Shown: piece after piece, positions 46,133-52,873 of the stretch
How the letters are laid out: every line of letters begins with the position of its first letter
How positions within the stretch are numbered: position 1 is the first letter of the stretch
From: Microbacterium sp. ET2
Lineage (GTDB): Bacteria > Actinomycetota > Actinomycetes > Actinomycetales > Microbacteriaceae
Direction of reading: 5' to 3'
Length of the DNA stretch: 64,000 bases
NCBI RefSeq assembly: GCF_030347395.1
Contig: NZ_CP128170.1
Span: forward strand, 2,914,001-2,978,000
Position numbers and translations under genes: made by a program
The notes under the pieces: generated by a model
The model's input: the letters and a program-made list of their open reading frames with translations, nothing else
What the model was told of the DNA's origin: nothing
Databases searched by the model: none

Positions 46133-48039
46133 GACCGCTCCGCGAAGATCCGCGCCCACGATTCCCGTGACGTCATACCCGCCTGCGCGGCGCGATACTC
46201 CCGGGCCAGCCGCGGCCACTCGCGTTGCAGCTGTCGGTGAAGCCGCACGCTCGCTACGAGCATCGAGCGGAATTTCGCCCGGTCGCGCGTGTAGATGTTC
46301 TTCCCGGAGCCATCCGCGGCGCTCACCAGGGCGCTGTCGTAGAGAGGGACGCGCCACCAGTTCGCGTCGCCCTTTCCGAACTCGACTTCGGGGGCTCGCA
46401 CGTTCTCGGGCCGGGGGCGATGGAACCAGTGGGAAACCAGGGTCGACAGGGTGAACCACCGCAGCATCAGCCCCTCAGGACTGTCGAAGGTGTGCGCTTT
46501 CAGCCTCTTGTACACCAGGCGGCCCCGGCGGGCCCTCAGCGGAACACCGGTGTCTCGGTGAACGGTCGTCTCGCCGAACTTCTTCGCCAGTGCGCGGGCT
46601 TCGGGCATCGCTGTCGCGATGTTGCGCGCCATGTGCGATGGACCGGAGAGGACGTCGCGCAAGGCCCGGTGACGAAGAGCAACAGGGTAGTACTGCATCA
46701 TCATCAGATGCTTCAGATCGGCACGACGGCTGTGTCGGATGAGCGTGCCACCACGCTCGACCGGGGAATGCAGGAGCGCGGCGACCGCACGATTTCGGAT
46801 ATGGAAGTAGGCCTGCCAATCGATCGAGTCGTCCTTGCCGACCCACGACACGTGCCAGAGAGCCACCCCCGGAACCGAGACCGTGGGGTAGCCGGCGTCC
46901 CGTGCCCGGAGGCAGTACTCGGCGTCATCCCATTTGATGAACGCGGGAAGGGAGAGGCCTATCTCGCGGATGACGGATACCGGGATCAAGCACATCCACC
47001 AGCCGTTGTAGTCGGCGTCCAGCCGCATGTGGAGGATCGGCGACTGTCGCAGGTTGGCGACGCTGAAGTCGTGCGGCATCTTCTCCTGGAAGAGCGTCCG
47101 CCACATGAAGGGCCCGTCGTCGACGACCTCCGCCCACGCGTGGAGCTTCGGACGATCGAGAAGATCGAACATGTGCGCGCCGACGATCGTCGGCACGGAC
47201 GCATACTGGCCGAAGACGATGGATCGACGGATGGACTCCGGTTCGATGCGCACGTCGTCGTCGAGAAGCTGGACGAAGTCGCTGTCCGGTCGCTCGAGCG
47301 TTTCGGCCATGGCTCGGGCGAACCCGCCCGAGCCGCCGATGTTCGGCTGCGTCACGATCTGAAGCTGCTCGCCGAGCGCGGCGGCGGTCTCCTCGTAACC
47401 GTCCTCCTGATCGACTCGCTTGTCACCCTGATCGACGACGAAGATGCGATCCAGCAGCGGAAGCACGTCCGGTGACGCCGCAAGACTCTGAAGGGTTGCG
47501 ACGCAGTAGTCGGGCTTGTTGTACGTCGTGATGCCGATCGACGCCTTCCCGGTCCGCACCGGTTCCTGATCGGTCGTCCACTCTGCGCCGTCGAAACGGG
47601 CCTCGGATTCGTCGGCGACGAGGTCGAACCAGATGAACCCGCCGTCACTGTACTGATCCAGCACGAGATCGAAGGTGGACTCCGTTTCGCCGGTCACCTC
47701 GCGCGTCTCGATGCGCTGTTTCGTCCCGCCTCCGTTGGATCGGTACACGAGGATCGAGACCGGTCCCGACGTGCGAACAGTGAGTCTCACCTGGCGCACG
47801 GCGGTCCAGTGCTGCCAGTAGGACGCGGGGAAGGCGTTGAAGTAGGTGCCGAAGGACACTCGCCGCCCCGGGACGATACGGGCGGTGGTGCGATCGAGGA
47901 TGTGGCCGAGCTGCGCGCGATTGGACACACGCACCGGCTCCTCATCGATCACCGACCACGTTTCCGGGTCGATGTAGAGAGAGAGCAGATCGGGGTCGCG
48001 TTCCGTGGGGAAAACGACGTTCGAAAGGACGTGGGCCAC
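46129..48039 (-). CDS. glfT2: Galactofuranosyltransferase GlfT2-like (galactan polymerase)
   Basis: A 636-residue protein, almost the same length as M. tuberculosis GlfT2 (637). GTG 48039 is preceded by GGAG, and TAGGCT at 48087-48082 may be its -10 box. The N-terminal 160 residues fit the GlfT2 beta-sandwich domain. The GT-A part follows: ASIGITTYNKPDYCVATLQS, NIGGSGGFARAM, metal triad LLDDDVRIEPES (Asp260-262), IKWDDAEYCLRA (Asp371-Asp372) and ALWHVSW (His396). The last three positions coincide with the catalytic Asp371/Asp372/His396 reported for the mycobacterial enzyme. A C-terminal helical domain completes it. It should build alternating beta-(1,5)/(1,6) galactofuranan, though linkage is inferred from the family. 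Confidence 0.93.
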   Translation of the reverse strand: MAHVLSNVVFPTERDPDLLSLYIDPETWSVIDEEPVRVSNRAQLGHILDRTTARIVPGRRVSFGTYFNAFPASYWQHWTAVRQVRLTVRTSGPVSILVYRSNGGGTKQRIETREVTGETESTFDLVLDQYSDGGFIWFDLVADESEARFDGAEWTTDQEPVRTGKASIGITTYNKPDYCVATLQSLAASPDVLPLLDRIFVVDQGDKRVDQEDGYEETAAALGEQLQIVTQPNIGGSGGFARAMAETLERPDSDFVQLLDDDVRIEPESIRRSIVFGQYASVPTIVGAHMFDLLDRPKLHAWAEVVDDGPFMWRTLFQEKMPHDFSVANLRQSPILHMRLDADYNGWWMCLIPVSVIREIGLSLPAFIKWDDAEYCLRARDAGYPTVSVPGVALWHVSWVGKDDSIDWQAYFHIRNRAVAALLHSPVERGGTLIRHSRRADLKHLMMMQYYPVALRHRALRDVLSGPSHMARNIATAMPEARALAKKFGETTVHRDTGVPLRARRGRLVYKRLKAHTFDSPEGLMLRWFTLSTLVSHWFHRPRPENVRAPEVEFGKGDANWWRVPLYDSALVSAADGSGKNIYTRDRAKFRSMLVASVRLHRQLQREWPRLAREYRAAQAGMTSRESWARIFAERS

Positions 48040-48081
48040 GGGAGGTCTCCGAAGGTATGCGTGCAGGCGATGAGCCGAAGA

Positions 48082-48087
48082 GAGCCT
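48082..48087 (-). promoter_or_regulatory. -10 box TAGGCT for the glfT2-glfT1 operon
   Basis: On the minus strand TAGGCT lies about 43 bases before GTG 48039, which also has a GGAG ribosome site, so this would be a conventional leadered promoter. Confidence 0.4.
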
Positions 48088-48132
48088 ACCTGGCCCGCGG
48101 TGGCACTTCCTGAATGGCCGCGCCGGTGCACC

Positions 48133-49458
48133 TCACCGCGGCACGTCGAAGATCGGCAGTCCCGGGCCGACATCGTCGGGGGCGCCCAGGCGCTCGCGCC
48201 AGGAGCGGGAGTGGCCCGCGCGCACGGCGCAGAGGACGAGCATGAGCCATCCGATGCCGAACAGGGTGAAGCTCTCGAACAGCGAGTCGATCAGCAGCGC
48301 TACGAGGATCAGGGGCGTCCAGGCGTAGATGACCGACCGGCGCTCGCTGGCGTCGAGCCACGCGCGTACGAGTGCGGCGGCGCAGAACGCCAGGAACAGC
48401 AGCAGCCCCACCCAGCCGATCTGCAGCAGCACGTCGAGGTAGGCGTTGAGCCCCGTGGCGTGGTTCGTCCGCGTCAGGGCGTTCAGGGCGTTGAAGGGCC
48501 ACTCGTCGACGTCCCAGGGGCCGTACCAGCCCTGCCCCTGCACCGGGCGGAAGCGCATGAGATCGACCATCCGGTTCCACAGTTCGACCCGGATGGAAAA
48601 GTCGGTGCCGGCCCCGAGGAATGTGACGATCGGCTGCCGGGCGACGTACCCGACACCGATCCCGATCACCACCAGCGCGCCGAGCGCCCACTGCACCGCC
48701 CCGCGACGGGCCGGCGCCGTGTGGCGCACGAGCGCGAGCGCGGCGGTGGCGAGCCCCACACCCACGGCGAGGACGAGCACGGTGGGGGAGTCGCTGAGCG
48801 CGGCCAGGGAGCCGGCGAGGATGACGGAGTACAGCGACGTGCCGGGTCTGACCGACTGCGTGCGGTACTCGATCAGGAACGTGATGAGGGCGAGCACGGC
48901 GACGAACCCCAGCACGTTGCGGGTGCCGAAGATGCCCTGGATGGGCCCGAGCTGAGCGATGTTCCCCTGGATCCCGAGGAAGCGGAAGGGGGTGTCGAGA
49001 AGGATGCCGCTGAGGATCTCGACCCCGAGCGACACGGTCAGCAGCACCCGGAGCACGTCCCCGAGCGCGCGGGCGGTCTGCAGAGTGTCGCGCACGTGCC
49101 CGAGCGTGACGGCGAGGAAGGCGATGGCGACGAAGGACAGCCACCCCCAGAACGACCCCGTGGGGTCCGAGCTCCAGAAGATGCTGACGAACGCCCACCC
49201 CGCCAAGAGGACCAGGGTCGTCGGCACGAGCCGCAGGAACGAGATCTCCCGACGACGGACGAAGAGCATCGCACCGCCGAAAAGGCAGAGGACGGCGAGG
49301 ATCGTGACGTAGGTGACGCGACCGGTCATCCGCTCGATGAGGAAACCGGAGAACACCGCTCCCAGGACGCACAGCGAATAGGCGCGGGCGAACGCGGCCG
49401 ACTCGAGGAGATGCGACACCCACCCGCGGTGCGGCGCGCCCGCCTCCGCTGCGGTCAC
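48133..49458 (-). CDS. O-antigen ligase/polymerase family membrane protein (Wzy/WaaL-like), copy 2
   Basis: A 441-residue polytopic protein with 10-12 helices. GTG 49458 overlaps the stop of the preceding ligase-like gene (GTGA). The large extracytoplasmic loop typical of the O-antigen ligase superfamily is visible: GAGTDFSIRVELWNRMVDLM, VQGQGWYGPWDVDEWPFNAL, then TRTNHATGLNAYLDVLLQIG. The conserved W/H-rich pattern and the terminal Arg residues of that loop are present. Such proteins join a lipid-linked glycan to an acceptor or polymerise repeat units. Acceptor not predictable; transferred polymers from this region are candidates. Confidence 0.83.
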   Translation of the reverse strand: MTAAEAGAPHRGWVSHLLESAAFARAYSLCVLGAVFSGFLIERMTGRVTYVTILAVLCLFGGAMLFVRRREISFLRLVPTTLVLLAGWAFVSIFWSSDPTGSFWGWLSFVAIAFLAVTLGHVRDTLQTARALGDVLRVLLTVSLGVEILSGILLDTPFRFLGIQGNIAQLGPIQGIFGTRNVLGFVAVLALITFLIEYRTQSVRPGTSLYSVILAGSLAALSDSPTVLVLAVGVGLATAALALVRHTAPARRGAVQWALGALVVIGIGVGYVARQPIVTFLGAGTDFSIRVELWNRMVDLMRFRPVQGQGWYGPWDVDEWPFNALNALTRTNHATGLNAYLDVLLQIGWVGLLLFLAFCAAALVRAWLDASERRSVIYAWTPLILVALLIDSLFESFTLFGIGWLMLVLCAVRAGHSRSWRERLGAPDDVGPGLPIFDVPR

Positions 49459-51074
49459 CGCGCCGGCTTCGCGTCGGTGTTCGATGCGTCGGTGTTCGTC
49501 GCGTCGGTGTGCGATGCGGCGGTGCCCGGTCCGGGGGCGTCGGATGCGGCGGTGTCCGGTGCCGCGGCGCCGGCTGCGGACTCGCTCGAGGCAGAGCCGG
49601 TCGCTGCACCCGCGACCACCGCACCTGCGGGCGTGGCGACGAGCCCGCGGGGGCGGGGGCTGTCGGCGCGGAGGGCGTCGAGCATCAACTCACCGCGCTC
49701 GATCGCCAGTGACTGCTCGGTCGGCCCGACGCCGACGTGCGGGGTCTGCTTGATCTTGCCGCCGAGCATCACCAGGAACATCCAGCCCCACATCAGCAGC
49801 GGCGTGGACTCGGCGACCCCCTGCACGAGGAGGATGGCGCCGACGAGGGTCGGAAGGAGCGTCAGGGGAGAGTAGGGCCGGTCGGCGCGCAGGTCCCACC
49901 GGGGCCGGTCGATGGCGAAGAACCACGCGCGCCAGATGAAGGCCAGGAGGGCCGCAGCGAAGATGACGACGCCGATGATGCCGAGCTGCAGATAGACGTC
50001 GAGCCACATGTTGTGGGCCTGCATCACTGTCTCGCCATGATCGACGATCCACCGGTCGAACAGCGGCTCCGACGGCAGCCAGGGCGTCGCGAAACCCCAC
50101 CCGACGATCGGACGCTCGTTCGCCCGCTCGAGTACCGCCTGCCAGATGCCCTGGCGTCCGGTGAGGTCGCTCTCGCGTCCGACGGCGCGGAAGAGCGCGT
50201 CGCGAGAGAACCACAGCGCGAGGCCCCCGCCGATCGCGATGACGGCATAGGCGATGTACCACCGCGTGCGCTCCCCGGGCCGGCGCGTGCGGCGCATGAG
50301 GAGAACGGTGATGAGGACGATGAGGGCGAGCACGCCGGCGAGGAAAGCCGTGGCCGAGGCCGCCCGCACGTAGAGGAATGCCGCGAGCGCGATCCACCCG
50401 ATGAGCAGCACGCGACGAGGTGCGCGCGCGGCGAAGCGGATCGCGAAGACGATGATGCCGAGAAGGGCCACGGGGCCGAGGAGATTGGCGTTCCCCATGA
50501 CGCCCTGGAGGCGCCCGCCGTCGAAGAGGTTGTCGCGCGACCAGTAGACGATGGGGTCGTAGTCCACGGTCGGGTCGGGGAGGGCGAAGCCGGGAAGGAG
50601 CGGCCCCTGCACGAAGAGCGACACCGCCAGTTCGAACAGCAGCGACAGCCCGAGCACCCACTTCAGCGCCGACGCGACGGCGCGGATGAGCTCGCGCCAG
50701 GTCAGCATCGCCGCCACGAACAGCCCCTGCAGGGTGGTGAGGGCGAGCAGGAGCCAGGTGAGTGCGGATGTCCCGAGCCAGGCCGACCACGTCAGCGACA
50801 GCGCCGCCCAGGCGACGTAGGCCACCGCGAACCACGGCAGTCGCCGCCACTGGAAGGGCGGACGGATGGCGATCCACGCCGTCAGCGACAGCACACCGGC
50901 CGAGATCATGAGCACCCCGGCCCCGGCATCGCCGAGCACATGGACCCAGCCGACACCGGCGAGCATCGAGGCGAGGACGAAGATGCACCATGCGCGAAGC
51001 AGCAGATGCCCTGTCTTCTCGCGCACGGGCGGGCCGGGGCGTGCCGCGACCGGATGCTTCGTGTGGACGGCCAT
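49455..51074 (-). CDS. O-antigen ligase/polymerase family membrane protein (Wzy/WaaL-like), copy 1
   Basis: A 539-residue polytopic protein starting at ATG 51074. Around 11 helices are followed by the family loop: REDNLFDGGRL-like SRDNLFDGGRLQGVMGNANL early, then SDLTGRQGIWQAVLERANER and PIVGWGFATPWLPSEP, with DHGETVMQAHNMWLDVYLQL as the His-containing acceptor segment. After the last helix it has a roughly 90-residue cytoplasmic tail of low complexity ending in TDATNTDASNTDAKPAR, encoded by repetitive DNA. It is coupled by GTGA to a second ligase-like gene, so the pair may act on different polymers or as polymerase and ligase. Confidence 0.83.
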   Translation of the reverse strand: MAVHTKHPVAARPGPPVREKTGHLLLRAWCIFVLASMLAGVGWVHVLGDAGAGVLMISAGVLSLTAWIAIRPPFQWRRLPWFAVAYVAWAALSLTWSAWLGTSALTWLLLALTTLQGLFVAAMLTWRELIRAVASALKWVLGLSLLFELAVSLFVQGPLLPGFALPDPTVDYDPIVYWSRDNLFDGGRLQGVMGNANLLGPVALLGIIVFAIRFAARAPRRVLLIGWIALAAFLYVRAASATAFLAGVLALIVLITVLLMRRTRRPGERTRWYIAYAVIAIGGGLALWFSRDALFRAVGRESDLTGRQGIWQAVLERANERPIVGWGFATPWLPSEPLFDRWIVDHGETVMQAHNMWLDVYLQLGIIGVVIFAAALLAFIWRAWFFAIDRPRWDLRADRPYSPLTLLPTLVGAILLVQGVAESTPLLMWGWMFLVMLGGKIKQTPHVGVGPTEQSLAIERGELMLDALRADSPRPRGLVATPAGAVVAGAATGSASSESAAGAAAPDTAASDAPGPGTAASHTDATNTDASNTDAKPAR

Positions 51075-51105
51075 GGTGCATTCAGGCTACCGGCGGCCGG
51101 GCTCC

Positions 51106-51111
51106 TAGGCT
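51106..51111 (+). promoter_or_regulatory. -10 box TAGGCT before manA
   Basis: TAGGCT ends six bases before ATG 51118, consistent with a leaderless transcript. Confidence 0.45.
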
Positions 51112-51117
51112 GGACCC

Positions 51118-52272
51118 ATGCTGGTGCCGATCGCGAACGATCCCCGTGACTACGCCTGGGGATCGACCACCCTCCTGGCCGAGCTCGAAGGACGCGAGCC
51201 CTCGGGCCGCCCCGAAGCGGAGGTGTGGTTCGGCGACCACCCGGGGTCGCCGGCCCGGGTCGTCGGAGGCCGGTCGCTGGATGAGTGGCTCGCCGAGGAG
51301 GGACGGGCGGCTGGAGCCCCGACGAGGCTCCCGTATCTGCTGAAGCTGCTCGCAGCGGCATCCGCCCTCTCGATCCAGGCGCATCCGACGATCGCGCAGG
51401 CGCAGGACGGGTTCGCGCGGGAGGAGGAAGCGGGCATTCCGGTGGATGCCGCGCACCGCACCTACCGCGACCTGAACCACAAGCCCGAGCTCATCGTCGC
51501 CGTCTCCGACGAGTTCGTCGCGATGGCGGGGCTCCGCGACGTCGCGGCCACCCGGCGGCTGCTGGGAGCGCTGGGCGAAGCCGCCGCTGCGCTGGAGGCG
51601 GTGCTCGCGGCATCCGATCCCGCGGACGGTCTGCGCGCGGCGCTGACCTGGACTCTCGCGGGCGCGACGCCGGACGACCTGGGCGCGCTGCTCGGGGCTG
51701 TGCAGTCCGCGCGCTCGGAGGAGTTCGCCGCCGAGCTCGCCAACGCCCGCCAGCTGATCGCCGATCATCCCGGCGATGCGGGCGTCGTGGTGGCCCTGCT
51801 GATGAACCTCGTCACCCTGCGCCGCGGCGAGGGGCTGTTCGTCGACGCCGGTGTGCTTCACGCCTACGTGCGGGGACTCGGCGTGGAGATCATGGCCGCG
51901 AGCGACAACGTGCTGCGCGGAGGCCTGACGCCCAAGCACATCGACGTCGACGAGCTGCTCGCGATCGTCGACACCACGCCGGGTCCTGCCCGCGTGGTGC
52001 GCCCCCGCCCCGACGGCGCCGGCATCGGCCGCTACGACGTGCCGGTCGCCGACTTCGCGCTGACCACGGTGGAGGTGCGGGGGAGCGCGGTGGAGGTGGC
52101 GCTGTCGGGCACCGCGCTCGTCGTGGCCACCGAGGGAGATGTCACCGTCGCCGGCGGCAGCGGGGACGCGGTGCCTCTCCGGCCGGGCCGGGCGGTTCTC
52201 GTCGCCCCTGACGAGCCCGCCGTCGTGCTCCACGGCACCGGTCGCGTGTTCCTCGCCGAACCCGGCAGATGA
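51118..52272 (+). CDS. manA: Mannose-6-phosphate isomerase, class I
   Basis: A 384-residue zinc enzyme interconverting fructose 6-phosphate and mannose 6-phosphate, the entry to GDP-mannose. VPIANDPRDYAWGSTTLLAE opens the protein. ALSIQAHPTIAQAQDGF carries the zinc-binding Gln and His, LNHKPELIVAV the Glu, and LFVDAGVLHAYVRGLGVEIM the last His. ASDNVLRGGLTPKHIDVDEL is the usual type I PMI signature near the substrate Arg. It is divergent from the ligase genes and heads a core-genome block whose order resembles the manA-whiB2 neighbourhood of other Actinobacteria. A phosphomannomutase gene, common in that block elsewhere, is not in this window. Confidence 0.94.
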   Translation: MLVPIANDPRDYAWGSTTLLAELEGREPSGRPEAEVWFGDHPGSPARVVGGRSLDEWLAEEGRAAGAPTRLPYLLKLLAAASALSIQAHPTIAQAQDGFAREEEAGIPVDAAHRTYRDLNHKPELIVAVSDEFVAMAGLRDVAATRRLLGALGEAAAALEAVLAASDPADGLRAALTWTLAGATPDDLGALLGAVQSARSEEFAAELANARQLIADHPGDAGVVVALLMNLVTLRRGEGLFVDAGVLHAYVRGLGVEIMAASDNVLRGGLTPKHIDVDELLAIVDTTPGPARVVRPRPDGAGIGRYDVPVADFALTTVEVRGSAVEVALSGTALVVATEGDVTVAGGSGDAVPLRPGRAVLVAPDEPAVVLHGTGRVFLAEPGR

Positions 52273-52379
52273 GACTTCTCTCATCTGCGCCGGAATCCGC
52301 AGGGGCGTGATCGAACCGCGACACGCCGACGGCGCGTCGTGAAGATTCACCCGCCGGTTGAGGGTTTACGATCTGCGAC

Positions 52380-52408
52380 TTGACCGCGGGGAACTACACG
52401 GGTGTAAT
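52380..52408 (+). promoter_or_regulatory. SigA-type promoter of the whiB gene, with an overlapping dyad
   Basis: TTGACC (52380-52385) and TGTAAT (52403-52408) are separated by exactly 17 bases, the best -35/-10 pair in the window. The dyad TACAC-GG-GTGTA (52395-52406) overlaps the -10 box and could be an operator. The transcript would carry a leader of about 40 bases with GGGAG. Confidence 0.6.
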
Positions 52409-52453
52409 TACTCGTACACGCAGCAGGGCGTGGGTGACAGGTGGGAGAACGAG

Positions 52454-52777
52454 ATGGCGGCGCAATACCGTTCCGGCGTTCCCGACAATTGGTTCGTCGA
52501 TCCGGTTCAGCTGGGGGTCCCGGGCGTTCGTCGTCCCGTCGTCGAAGACGAAGAGACCCAGCTCGGCTGGCAGACCGACGCACTGTGCTCGCAGACCGAT
52601 CCCGAGGCGTTCTTCCCCGAGAAGGGCGGCTCGACCCGTGATGCCAAGCGCATCTGCTCCTCGTGCGACGTGCGCACCGAGTGCCTGGAGTACGCGCTGC
52701 AGAACGACGAGCGGTTCGGCATCTGGGGCGGATTGAGCGAGCGGGAGCGCCGCAAGCTCAAGCGGCGGGCCGGCTGA
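52454..52777 (+). CDS. whiB2: WhiB family iron-sulfur transcriptional regulator (WhiB2-like)
   Basis: A 107-residue protein. ATG 52454 is chosen because the promoter ends about 40 bases before it; the frame upstream crosses that promoter. The four cluster-binding cysteines are in ALCSQTDPEAFFPEKGG and ICSSCDVRTECLEYAL (C-x-x-C-x5-C). The turn GIWGGLSERERRKLKRR is the WhiB motif that contacts the sigma factor, followed by the basic DNA-binding tail. WhiB2/WhmD controls septation and division in Actinobacteria. Setting between manA and a GT2 membrane protein matches the conserved whiB2 neighbourhood. The long acidic-to-polar N-terminus also fits this subfamily. Confidence 0.9.
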   Translation: MAAQYRSGVPDNWFVDPVQLGVPGVRRPVVEDEETQLGWQTDALCSQTDPEAFFPEKGGSTRDAKRICSSCDVRTECLEYALQNDERFGIWGGLSERERRKLKRRAG

Positions 52778-52858
52778 CGACGACAACGAGGGGATGCTGC
52801 GGCGTCCCCTTCGTCGTCTCCGCGGCGCGTGCGACCAGGCCCCGCCGGCTTCGCCGCC

Positions 52859-52864
52859 TAGGCT
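52859..52864 (+). promoter_or_regulatory. -10 box TAGGCT before the 958-residue GT2 gene
   Basis: TAGGCT ends nine bases before ATG 52874; leaderless or near-leaderless initiation is likely. Confidence 0.4.
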
Positions 52865-52873
52865 GACCAGGTC

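Noticed and set aside
47809..49875. 688-residue open frame on the plus strand
   Set aside because: Antisense shadow of glfT2 and the ligase-like genes in GC-rich DNA; composition is Arg/Glu/Pro-rich with no family motif.
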